Below, piece after piece: positions 30,729 through 38,648 of a DNA stretch of 64,000 bases. Under the pieces are notes generated by a model that saw only the letters and a program-made list of their open reading frames with translations, was not told the origin of the DNA and ran no database searches. This DNA comes from Pandoraea sp. GTDB taxonomy: Bacteria > Pseudomonadota > Gammaproteobacteria > Burkholderiales > Burkholderiaceae. A program made the position numbers and the translations under genes. Numbering within the stretch: the first letter of the stretch is position 1; each line of letters begins with the position of its first letter. The stretch lies in NCBI RefSeq assembly GCF_004297875.1, contig NZ_SCSK01000001.1, positions 111,715 to 175,714 of the forward strand, in the 5' to 3' direction.

Positions 30729-32231
30729 ATGAAGATCGTCATTGCCCGCATGAACCACGAGACCAATACGTTCTCGCCCGTGCCGACACCGCTGGCTGCA
30801 TTCGGGCCGCGCGGGCCCGACTACGGCGACGACGCATACCGCGCCAACCGGGGCGCGCGCACGGCGATGGGCGCGTTCATCGAGCTGGCCGAACAGCACG
30901 GCGCGGAACTCGTCACGCCGCTGTCGGCCACCGCCAACCCGAGCGGTCCGGTGGCGGCCGAGGCCTACGACACGATGTGCGCGCGCATCGTCGAGGCGGT
31001 AGCCGGTGGCTGCGACGCCATCCTGCTGGATCTGCATGGCGCGATGGTCGCCGAGAACAGCGATGACGGCGAGGGCGACCTGCTGGCGCGCGTGCGGGCC
31101 GCGGCGCCCGGCGTGCCGCTGGCGGTCGCGCTCGACCTGCACGGCAACGTAACGCAGAAGATGATCGACAACGCCGACATTCTCGTCAGTTTCAAAACCT
31201 ACCCGCATGTCGACATGTACGAGACCGGCGCGCATGCGGGGCGCCTGTTGTTCGACCAGTTGGCCGGACGCCTGCGCCCGGTGGTGGCGTGGCGTCGCCC
31301 GCCTCTGATGACGCACACCCTGCGCAGCGCCACCGGCGAGGGCGCGATGCAGCGCGCGGTGGCTGCGGCGCGGGCGGCCGAGCGCGACGGCATGGCCGCC
31401 GTGTCGATTCTGGCGGGGTTCTCGCTGGCCGATATCCCGGCGCCGTGCCTGAGCGTGGTGGTGGTCGGTAATGGCGACGCGGCGGCGGCCGATGCGGTGG
31501 CCGAGCGCATCGCGCGGCAGATCTGGGCCGAGCGGCAGGACTTCGTGTATCGCAGCGAGCCGCTGGCCGCGTCGATCGAGCGCGCCGCCCAACTCGCGGC
31601 GCAAAGCGATGGGCGGCCCGGGCCGGTGCTGCTGCTCGATCACGGCGACAACGTCATGTCGGGCGGCACCTGCGACACCATGGACGTACTGCAAGCGGCC
31701 CTGGCGCACGGGCTGGACGGCATCGCGGTGGGCCCGCTGTGCGATCCGCAGGCGGTCGGCGAGCTGTGCGCGGCCGGCGTCGGCGCGCGCGTTGCGCTCG
31801 CGCTCGGCAACAAACGGGCGATACCCAAACTGGGCATGACCAAGACCCCGGTGGTGCTCAGCGGCGTGGTGCGCGCCATCACCGACGGCGAGTATGTGAT
31901 CACCGGCCCGACCTACACGGGCCAGCGCGCCTACATGGGCCGCACCGCGGTGTTCGACATCGGCGCGGCGCAGGTCGTGGTGACCGAGCGAACCCAGGAG
32001 CCGCTGGATGTGGGAGTGCTTACCAGCGTCGGCATCGACCCTGCCCGCCAGCGTTTTTTGCTGCTGAAGTCGCGCATGTATTGCCGCCCGGTTTTTCTGC
32101 CGTTGGCGCGGGGGCTGGTCGAGTGCGACAGCGCCGGCGTGACCAGTTCCGACTACGCGCTGTTTCCTTTTGAGCGGGTGCGGCGTCCGGTGTATCCGCT
32201 CGATGCGCAGGCGCGCTGGGACGCGCCCTGA
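30729..32231 (+). CDS. M81-family metallopeptidase (MlrC-like)
   Basis: A 500-residue protein. ARMNHETNTFSP at the N-terminus is the zinc-site opening of the M81 (microcystinase C-like) family. DLHGAMVAE, FKTYPHVDMYETG and LLDHGDNVMSGGTCD supply the other conserved segments. MlrC cleaves linearised microcystin; most homologues have other, unknown peptide or amide substrates. It is 37 bp after the aminotransferase and probably co-transcribed with it. Confidence 0.85.
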   Translation: MKIVIARMNHETNTFSPVPTPLAAFGPRGPDYGDDAYRANRGARTAMGAFIELAEQHGAELVTPLSATANPSGPVAAEAYDTMCARIVEAVAGGCDAILLDLHGAMVAENSDDGEGDLLARVRAAAPGVPLAVALDLHGNVTQKMIDNADILVSFKTYPHVDMYETGAHAGRLLFDQLAGRLRPVVAWRRPPLMTHTLRSATGEGAMQRAVAAARAAERDGMAAVSILAGFSLADIPAPCLSVVVVGNGDAAAADAVAERIARQIWAERQDFVYRSEPLAASIERAAQLAAQSDGRPGPVLLLDHGDNVMSGGTCDTMDVLQAALAHGLDGIAVGPLCDPQAVGELCAAGVGARVALALGNKRAIPKLGMTKTPVVLSGVVRAITDGEYVITGPTYTGQRAYMGRTAVFDIGAAQVVVTERTQEPLDVGVLTSVGIDPARQRFLLLKSRMYCRPVFLPLARGLVECDSAGVTSSDYALFPFERVRRPVYPLDAQARWDAP

Positions 32232-32250
32232 AAACGGCCGCGCCGGCGCA

Positions 32251-32898
32251 CTAATGCAGCTGGCCGCCGCTTTCCCGACGATCTTCGCTCACGCTCAGCG
32301 CCGTGTGAAGGGCCACGCGCAGGGCCTTGACGACGGTGTCCAGCGCCATGCTCGGCTGGCCCGGATGGCGCGCGGCCTGCGACGGCAGATATGGAATGTG
32401 GATAAAGCCGCCGCGCAGCGCCGGACGATGCCGCGCGATGTGATGCAGCAGCCCGTAGAAAATGTGGTTGCACACGAAGGTGCCCGCCGTTTGCGAGACC
32501 GCGGCGGGAATGCCCGCATCGCGCAGCGCATGCGTGATGGCCTTGATCGGCAAACGGGCGAAGTAAGCGGCCGGCCCGTCGGCGGCGATCGGCGCATCGA
32601 TCGGCTGTTGTCCGGCGTTGTCGGCGATACGCGCGTCGTCGACATTGATGGCGACCCGCTCGATCGACATTTCCGCGCGCCCGCCAGCCTGCCCGACGCA
32701 TACCACCAGTACCGGATCGGTCTCGGCGATGGCGCTGCCCAGCACCTCGAGTGCCCGGCCGAACACGCAGGGTACCTGGCGCGCGACCACCATGGCGCCG
32801 CCGATCTGCGCGCCTTCGAGGGCTTGCGCTGCCTCCCAGGACGGATTCACGGGCTCTTGTTCGAACGGCTCGAAGCCGGTCAGCAGGATGGTCGACAT
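32251..32898 (-). CDS. pcp: Pyroglutamyl-peptidase I
   Basis: A 215-residue cytosolic C15 cysteine peptidase removing N-terminal pyroglutamate. [18 protein letters not shown] opens the fold. The catalytic Cys is in [15 protein letters not shown], and a C-terminal HIPYLP segment precedes the His helix. The ATG at 32898 is chosen from the MSTILLTGF beginning. It lies near a complete 5-oxoprolinase operon, consistent with use of the released pyroglutamate. Confidence 0.93.
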   Translation of the reverse strand: MSTILLTGFEPFEQEPVNPSWEAAQALEGAQIGGAMVVARQVPCVFGRALEVLGSAIAETDPVLVVCVGQAGGRAEMSIERVAINVDDARIADNAGQQPIDAPIAADGPAAYFARLPIKAITHALRDAGIPAAVSQTAGTFVCNHIFYGLLHHIARHRPALRGGFIHIPYLPSQAARHPGQPSMALDTVVKALRVALHTALSVSEDRRESGGQLH

Positions 32899-33017
32899 GG
32901 TCAAACCTCGGGCGCGCACCGCGCGGCGGGGCACGCGGATTCGGGTGAACGGGGCCTTCTTCGAGCGCTCGGCGCGCTCGACGCATCACGCATTCTAAGA
33001 CGAGTTGGGCCGGCGCG

Positions 33018-33884
33018 TTACACGAGCGCCAGGAAATGCGCGAGGCACGGGTTGCGGTTGAGCGGCGACCATGCAAGCACTTGCTCGATCTGCGGCGCAT
33101 CGAGCAACGGGCGGAATACCACGCCGGCCAGCTGGGCCCGGCGCATCGACGCCGGCACCAGTGCGATACCCACGCCTTCGTCGACCAGGCTCAGCACGGT
33201 CTGTTGCAACTGCACCTCGAAGCGGATATCTGGCTCGAAGCCGCCCTGGCGGCAGTGTTCGACAATCGCCGCGCGCAGTGTCGGCGCGACCTGCTCGGTG
33301 GCCAGCACGAACGGCTCGCCCGCCAATTGGGAGATCCTCAACTGACGCGCACGCGCGCGCGGATGGTTGCGCGAGAGTGCCACGCAAAGCGGTTCGCTGA
33401 CGATCTCGCGCATCGCCAGCCCCTTTTTTTGCGCCCCGGGAAACATGATCGCGGCATCGATCTGCCCGGCTGCCACCTGCGCCGCCAGATCGTTCGAGAC
33501 GACCTCGCGAAGATGCAGCGCGACGGCCGGGTAGGCCGCGCCGAAACGCCTGGCATAACCCGGCACGACGCTATAGGCCGCGCACATGGTAAAGCCGATG
33601 CTGAGCTGCCCGGCGTCGCCGCGCGCGGCTGCGCGCACGTTCCTGGCGGACTGCTCGAGCGCTGCGAGGATCGCCCGGGCGTCGTTGTAGAACTGCTCGC
33701 CGGCGACGGTCAGCGTGACGCTGCGCGGACTGCGCTCGATCAGCGTGACTCCGAGCGCAGCTTCGAGCGCTGCCAGCTGCCGGCTTAGCGGCGGCTGAGT
33801 CAGGTTCAGGCGCGCCGCGGCCCGGCCGAAGTGGCGGGTTTCCGCCAGCGTGACGAAATAGCGCAGTGGCTTGATATCGAGCAT
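33018..33884 (-). CDS. LysR-family transcriptional regulator
   Basis: A 288-residue LTTR with HTH RHFGRAAARLNLTQPPLSRQL and a substrate-binding domain of the aromatic-acid (BenM/CatM-like) type. It is divergent from an AEC transporter and is 119 bp ahead of pcp on the same strand. A GCAAAAA-N5-TTTTTGC operator lies directly before its start codon. Probable control of the AEC and pxp genes and of pcp. Confidence 0.87.
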   Translation of the reverse strand: MLDIKPLRYFVTLAETRHFGRAAARLNLTQPPLSRQLAALEAALGVTLIERSPRSVTLTVAGEQFYNDARAILAALEQSARNVRAAARGDAGQLSIGFTMCAAYSVVPGYARRFGAAYPAVALHLREVVSNDLAAQVAAGQIDAAIMFPGAQKKGLAMREIVSEPLCVALSRNHPRARARQLRISQLAGEPFVLATEQVAPTLRAAIVEHCRQGGFEPDIRFEVQLQQTVLSLVDEGVGIALVPASMRRAQLAGVVFRPLLDAPQIEQVLAWSPLNRNPCLAHFLALV

Positions 33885-33887
33885 GAT

Positions 33888-33906
33888 GCAAAAAAGGTAT
33901 TTTTGC
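33888..33906. promoter_or_regulatory. LysR-type operator, perfect 7-bp arms
   Basis: GCAAAAA (33888-33894) and TTTTTGC (33900-33906) form a perfect inverted repeat with a five-base spacer, starting three bases from the LysR start codon in the divergent gap with the AEC gene. The AT-rich arms contrast with the surrounding sequence. Confidence 0.6.
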
Positions 33907-33986
33907 GTTCGGAAATTAGCATTGGATTATATCAATCAAAGCCTTTAAGCTCTCGCCTCACTTGTTGACCCTGGCATCGCGCGATC

Positions 33987-34928
33987 GTGTTTTCGACCCT
34001 TCCCATCCTGCTCCCCGTGTTCGGCCTGGTGCTGGCCGGCTTTGTGTGCCGCCGGCGCGGCGTGCTCGGGCCGAGCGCCGCATCGGAGTTGAATCGCTTC
34101 GTGATCTGGCTCGGGCTGCCGGCGCTGCTGTTCGACATCATGGCGCACGCGACCTGGCACGAGCTATATCAGCCGGCATTCGTCGCTGCCTTCGCGCTGG
34201 CCCTGGCGGGCGTGTTCGTGCTCACGCTGGTGCTGCGCATGGCGGGTGGCCGGCATTTGGCCGATGCGAGTATCGACGCGGTTGCCGCCGCCTATCCGAA
34301 CACCGGCTATATCGGCTTTCCGCTGTGCATGATCGTGTTCGGCTCGGCCAGCCTGACGCCGACGACCATCGTCACGATTCTGGTCGCCTGCGTACTGTTC
34401 GCCAGCGCGATCGTGCTCATCGAGGTGGGACTGCAGACCGAGCGGGCGCCGCACAAGCTGGGCTGGAAAGTATTGCGCGCGTTGGCGCGCAATCCGTTGA
34501 TCGTCGCGCCGATCGCGGGGGCGGCGGTCTCGGCGCTGCATGTGCCGCTGCCGCAAAGCGGCGAAACCTTTCTGAAATTGCTGGGCGCCGCGGCCAGCCC
34601 GTGCGCGCTGGTGAGCCTGGGCGCGTTCCTGGCCGAGAAGCGGCCCGCTGGCGCCCCGGGCGAGCGCAGCTCGCTTTACCTCACCGGCATCAAACTGGTT
34701 TTTCAGCCGGCCCTGACCTGGTGGCTTGCCGCGCGCGTGTTTGCGCTGCCGCTGACACTCGTCGAAATCGCCGTGCTGCTGGCCGCGCTGCCGACCGGCA
34801 CCGGCCCGTTCATGCTGGCCGAATTCTATCGGCGCGAGGCGCACGTCACCTCGCGCACGATTCTCCTGTCGACCCTGGGCTCGCTGGTGTCGTTGTCGAT
34901 TCTGCTGCTGTATATCAGGCGCCCATAG
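33987..34928 (+). CDS. AEC-family transporter (auxin efflux carrier superfamily)
   Basis: A 313-residue inner-membrane carrier with about ten hydrophobic spans. The family pattern of two five-span halves is visible, with VIWLGLPALLFDIMA, AAAYPNTGYIGFPL and AALPTGTGPFMLAE crossover segments. AEC proteins move small organic acids. The GTG start at 33987 leaves no upstream alternative. The position between LysR and the pxp genes suggests pyroglutamate or a related acid as substrate (inference). Confidence 0.8.
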   Translation: MFSTLPILLPVFGLVLAGFVCRRRGVLGPSAASELNRFVIWLGLPALLFDIMAHATWHELYQPAFVAAFALALAGVFVLTLVLRMAGGRHLADASIDAVAAAYPNTGYIGFPLCMIVFGSASLTPTTIVTILVACVLFASAIVLIEVGLQTERAPHKLGWKVLRALARNPLIVAPIAGAAVSALHVPLPQSGETFLKLLGAAASPCALVSLGAFLAEKRPAGAPGERSSLYLTGIKLVFQPALTWWLAARVFALPLTLVEIAVLLAALPTGTGPFMLAEFYRREAHVTSRTILLSTLGSLVSLSILLLYIRRP

Positions 34929-34934
34929 GCGCGC

Positions 34935-35675
34935 TCAGTTGACCGGGCGGATTTCGATGCCGGCCTCGCGCAGGCGCGTGCCGATGCGCCGGGCAAACGC
35001 CAGCGCATGCGGCCCGTCGCCGTGCAGGCAGACGGTTTGCGCATTGATGCCGACCCAGCTGCCGTCGCGGGCGCGCACCCGCTGCCGCTCGATCATCTCG
35101 AGGGTCTGCGCGAGCGCCTGTTCTTCGTCGTCGATCAAGGCGCCGGGCGTGCCGCGCTTGACCAGCGTGCCGTCCGGGTTATAGCCGCGATCGGCAAACA
35201 CCTCCTCGACGGCGGTGAGGCCGGCATCGCGCGCCGCACGCACCAGCTCGCCGCCGGCCAGGCCGAACAGCGCCAGGCCCGGATCGAAATCGCGCACCGC
35301 CTTGGCAATGGTCTGGGCCAGCGCCGGATCGCGCGCGGCCTGGTTGTAGAGCGCGCCATGTGGCTTGACATGCGCCAGCACGCCGCCGTGCGCCTGGGCG
35401 ATGGCCGCCAGCGCGCCGATCTGGTAGAGCATGCCGGCATACACTTCGTCGGCAGGCAGATGCATTTCGCTGCGGCCGAAGTTCTCGCGATCCGGAAAAC
35501 TCGGATGCGCACCAATCGCGACGTTATGCTCGATGGCCCAGGCGACAGTGCGATGCATGGTGGCGGCGTCGCCCGCATGCCAGCCGCAGGCGATGTTGGC
35601 GGAACTGATCAGGGCCAGCAAGGCTTCGTCGCTGTCGCAGCCTTCGCCCACATCGGCGTTGAGATCGATCTGCAT
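34935..35675 (-). CDS. pxpA: 5-oxoprolinase subunit PxpA (LamB/YcsF family)
   Basis: A 246-residue protein with [32 protein letters not shown] and [10 protein letters not shown], the PxpA signatures. With PxpB and PxpC it hydrolyses 5-oxoproline to glutamate at the cost of ATP. ATG 35675 overlaps the pxpC stop by one base (TAATG), so the B-C-A genes form one minus-strand operon. Confidence 0.94.
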   Translation of the reverse strand: MQIDLNADVGEGCDSDEALLALISSANIACGWHAGDAATMHRTVAWAIEHNVAIGAHPSFPDRENFGRSEMHLPADEVYAGMLYQIGALAAIAQAHGGVLAHVKPHGALYNQAARDPALAQTIAKAVRDFDPGLALFGLAGGELVRAARDAGLTAVEEVFADRGYNPDGTLVKRGTPGALIDDEEQALAQTLEMIERQRVRARDGSWVGINAQTVCLHGDGPHALAFARRIGTRLREAGIEIRPVN

Positions 35676-36709
35676 TATTGACTCCGGGAGAGGGTGGATT
35701 GAGGGGCGCGGGTGATCGCGCGGCGCGGGCCGGCCTGGACCACGCCGGCGTGCCGCCAGGCCAGGATCCGGTCGACCTGATCCAGATAGCGGCGCGTGTC
35801 TTGCAGCGCCTGCAGCGCCTCGGTGCGCGACACCGGAACAAAGTGCACGGCCGCACCCAGCCGCACTTGCGCGAGCTTCCAAAGGTCCGCGCCAATCACC
35901 ACGCCGATCTTGGGGTAGCCGCCGGTGGTCTGTCCGTCGGCCATCAGGATGATCGGCTGGCCGGCGGGCGGCACCTGCACCACGCCGGGCACCACGCCAT
36001 GCGAGAGCAGGTCGTGGTGCCGTTGCTTCCTGCGGTGCAGCTCCGGCCCGCCGAGCCGGTAACCCATGCGGTTGCTGTTCGGCGTCACTTGCCAGTCCGT
36101 GTCCCAGAACGTCTTGTGCGAGGCCACCGTGAAATCCTCATACTCCGGGCCGTTCAACACGCGGATCGTGGTGGTTTCCAGGCCCGGGAAGCCGGCCGGC
36201 GGTTGCACGCCGCAAGGTTCGCCGCGAGACTCGAGCGCCGCGCTCGCGTTGCCCACCGGCAGACGGTCGCCGTCGCGCAACGCCCGACCGTGCCAGCCGC
36301 CGAAGCCGCCGCTCAAGTGGGTGCTGCGCGAATTCAGCAGCACCGGCACGTCGATCCCGCCGGCGATGGCGAGATAGGTGCGCATGCCCTGGCGCGGGCC
36401 GCGCAGTGTCAGGGTCTGGCCCCGCGAGACCGGGAAGCTCCACCACGACCACACCGGCTGGCCGTCGAGCTCGGCGCGGCAGTCGGCGCCGGTCAGTGCG
36501 ATCCGGCAGTCGCAGGCAAAACGCACGGCGCTTGCGCCGAGCGTGAATTCGAGCACGGCCGCGTCCACCGGATTGTCGAGCAGGCGATTGCCCACCAGCA
36601 TGGCGAGTGGGTCGAGCGCGCCGGAGGCGCCGATGCCGAGATGGCGAAAGCCGTGCCGCCCGAGATCCTGGACGGAGCTGAGTACACCGGCGCGCAAGAT
36701 CTCTATCAC
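35675..36709 (-). CDS. pxpC: 5-oxoprolinase subunit PxpC
   Basis: A 344-residue biotin-dependent-carboxyltransferase-like protein with [22 protein letters not shown] near the N-terminus, [11 protein letters not shown] and [11 protein letters not shown]. It is one half of the PxpBC kinase component. It starts within the pxpB stop region (ATGA overlap). Confidence 0.93.
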   Translation of the reverse strand: MIEILRAGVLSSVQDLGRHGFRHLGIGASGALDPLAMLVGNRLLDNPVDAAVLEFTLGASAVRFACDCRIALTGADCRAELDGQPVWSWWSFPVSRGQTLTLRGPRQGMRTYLAIAGGIDVPVLLNSRSTHLSGGFGGWHGRALRDGDRLPVGNASAALESRGEPCGVQPPAGFPGLETTTIRVLNGPEYEDFTVASHKTFWDTDWQVTPNSNRMGYRLGGPELHRRKQRHHDLLSHGVVPGVVQVPPAGQPIILMADGQTTGGYPKIGVVIGADLWKLAQVRLGAAVHFVPVSRTEALQALQDTRRYLDQVDRILAWRHAGVVQAGPRRAITRAPQSTLSRSQ

Positions 36710-37359
36710 AGTTCGACGCTTTCGATAATGAAGCGCACATGGTCGCCCGGACTCAGCAGGGTCGGCGGCATTTGCGCGGGATCGAACAGCGGCAGGTCGG
36801 TGCGCCCGATCAGTTGCCAGCCGCCGGGCGAGACCACCGGATAGATCGCGGTTTGCGCGCCGCCGATGCCGACCGAGCCAGCGGGTACCGCCAGTCGCGG
36901 CTCGGCGCGGCGTGGTGTGGCCAGGCTGGGGTCGAGGCCGCCAAGATAGGCGAAGCCGGGCAGGAAGCCCAGGAAATACACCACGTAGTCGCCGTCGGCG
37001 TGGCGCCGCACCACCGCCTCGGGCGAGAGACCGGTGCGCAGCGCGACTTCGGCCAGGTCGGGGCCGTGCACGCCGCCGTAGCGCACCGGAATTTCAATCT
37101 CGCGGCCCGCCTCGGCCTGGTCGTCGGCCCCCTCCCATGCCGCGAGCAGGGCGCTCTCGAGGACCGCGGGATCGGTGTGCAGCGGGTCGAAGATCACCGT
37201 GAAGTTGTTCATCCCAGGCACCATCTCGAGCACATCGGGGCGCGCCTGCAGCATGGTGGCGACCGACCAGATGCGCCGCTGCGTGACCAGGCTGGTGGGC
37301 GGCGGCGGAATGCAGAGCAGGGCGGCTTCGCCCAGCGGGAGGATGCTCAGTGTCGACAT
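36706..37359 (-). CDS. pxpB: 5-oxoprolinase subunit PxpB
   Basis: A 217-residue KipI-like protein with PVRYGGVHGPDLAEVA, the YFLGFLPGFAYLGGLD motif and a C-terminal GGWQLIGRTDLPLFDP. It forms the PxpBC module that binds 5-oxoproline with ATP. ATG 37359 begins at MSTLSILPLG. First gene of the pxpBCA operon, behind the dyad at 37379-37408. Confidence 0.93.
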   Translation of the reverse strand: MSTLSILPLGEAALLCIPPPPTSLVTQRRIWSVATMLQARPDVLEMVPGMNNFTVIFDPLHTDPAVLESALLAAWEGADDQAEAGREIEIPVRYGGVHGPDLAEVALRTGLSPEAVVRRHADGDYVVYFLGFLPGFAYLGGLDPSLATPRRAEPRLAVPAGSVGIGGAQTAIYPVVSPGGWQLIGRTDLPLFDPAQMPPTLLSPGDHVRFIIESVEL

Positions 37360-37378
37360 GGAGGCTGGTCTTTTGCTA

Positions 37379-37408
37379 CATAATATCAACGAATTGTCGA
37401 TGTATTAT
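37379..37408. promoter_or_regulatory. AT-rich dyad between pxpB and a winged-helix regulator
   Basis: A rough 30-bp dyad centred near 37393 (ATCAACGAATTGTCGAT with flanking ATAAT and ATTAT) in the 131-bp divergent gap. Its AT-richness and position suggest the overlapping promoters and an operator for the winged-helix protein. Confidence 0.4.
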
Positions 37409-37490
37409 AGATAATCGCGTACACGGCACGCAGTTTTTACTTCCGCGCAGCTATACTTGTATCATGTTGACGACAGTTGGAACCCATTGT

Positions 37491-38015
37491 ATGACCGCGA
37501 AACCGCGCCAGCCCACACCGCAAATCGTTTCTTCGGCCCATCTGGTGTCGGAAAAGGGCGCCGAGACCTCCGAGCTCGAATATGGCCTGATCGTGGCCAG
37601 CAATGCGTTCAATCGCTGGATGGCGCGCTGCATGTCGGCCGCCGGGGTCAAGGACATGGCGCCGGTCGAAGTGTCGTTGCTGCATCATGTGAATCACCGC
37701 GACCGCAAGAAAAAGCTCGCCGACATCTGCTTCGTGCTGAATATCGAAGACACGCACATTGCCACCTACGGCCTGAAGAAGCTGGTCAAGGCCGGTTACG
37801 TCAAAAGCGAGAAGATCGGCAAGGAAGTGTTTTTCTCCGCGACCGACAAGGGCAGTGCGCTGTGCCTGCGTTATCGCGAGGTGCGCGAGCAGTGCCTGAT
37901 CGAGGCGCTGGCCGAGAGCGGTCTGGAGAGTCGGGCGATCGGCGATGCGGCGCAACTGTTGCGAACCATCTCCGGGCTATACGATCAAGCCTCGCGCTCG
38001 GCCGCTTCGCTGTAG
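37491..38015 (+). CDS. MarR-like winged-helix DNA-binding protein
   Basis: A 174-residue protein. After about 35 residues a helical dimerisation segment with LEYGLIVASNAFNRWM leads into a winged helix (VEVSLLHHVNHRDRKKKLADICFVLNIEDTHIATYGLKKL). It corresponds to a MarR-related family of predicted regulators often found near amino-acid catabolic genes. ATG 37491 was chosen because the fold begins shortly after. It is divergent from pxpB. Its 3' end overlaps the convergent folate gene by 31 bases. Confidence 0.78.
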   Translation: MTAKPRQPTPQIVSSAHLVSEKGAETSELEYGLIVASNAFNRWMARCMSAAGVKDMAPVEVSLLHHVNHRDRKKKLADICFVLNIEDTHIATYGLKKLVKAGYVKSEKIGKEVFFSATDKGSALCLRYREVREQCLIEALAESGLESRAIGDAAQLLRTISGLYDQASRSAASL

Positions 38016-38623
38016 AGCGTGGCCGATTCGGTGAGCACGATGTCCAGGCGCACGTCATGCGGCTGGACCTTCAGGGCGGGCGTCTCGGTGGCCTCGAAGG
38101 CGATGCCGACCGCGCGCGGGCGTGGATCGAGCGCCGCCAGGGTGCGGTCGTAGAAGCCGCCGCCGTAACCCAGCCGGTAACCCTGCCGGTTGAATCCCAC
38201 GCAAGGAATCAGAATCAGGTCGGGCGCCAGCGGCTGGTTGTGGGCCGGAACCGGAATCCGGTAATAGCCCTCGAGCATCGGACTGTCGGGCGTCCAGGCA
38301 TGGAACACCAACGGTTCGCGCGGATCCGTCACCACCGGCAGGGCGGCCAGCCGACGCTGGCCGGCGCTGCCTTGCGCCAGCCACTCGATGATCACCGGGC
38401 GCGCATCGAACTCGTCAAGAATGGGCCAATAAAAACCGACGCACGCGGGGGCTTCGCGCGCCAGCAGATCGGCCAGCCGCTCGCTCAACATGGCATCGCG
38501 GCGCGGGCGATCGGGCAGCTCGCGCCGTACTGCCAACAGATTGGAGCGCAGTGTTGTTTTCGTTGCTTTTGCCTGCGTTGGCGGCTCCTCGCCGATGGGG
38601 TCCCGTGCTATGCTAGCTGCCAT
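37985..38623 (-). CDS. 5-formyltetrahydrofolate cyclo-ligase
   Basis: A 212-residue ATP-dependent enzyme converting 5-formyl-THF to 5,10-methenyl-THF. The N-terminal RRELPDRPRRDAM helix, LILIPCVGFNRQGYRLGYGGGFYDRTL (ATP and folate site) and GIAFEATE are conserved. The start ATG is at 38623; it is divergent from the lytic transglycosylase gene and converges with and overlaps the winged-helix gene. Confidence 0.9.
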   Translation of the reverse strand: MAASIARDPIGEEPPTQAKATKTTLRSNLLAVRRELPDRPRRDAMLSERLADLLAREAPACVGFYWPILDEFDARPVIIEWLAQGSAGQRRLAALPVVTDPREPLVFHAWTPDSPMLEGYYRIPVPAHNQPLAPDLILIPCVGFNRQGYRLGYGGGFYDRTLAALDPRPRAVGIAFEATETPALKVQPHDVRLDIVLTESATLYSEAAEREA

Positions 38624-38648
38624 CCTGTCCCTGCCGCAGTTGTTAATA

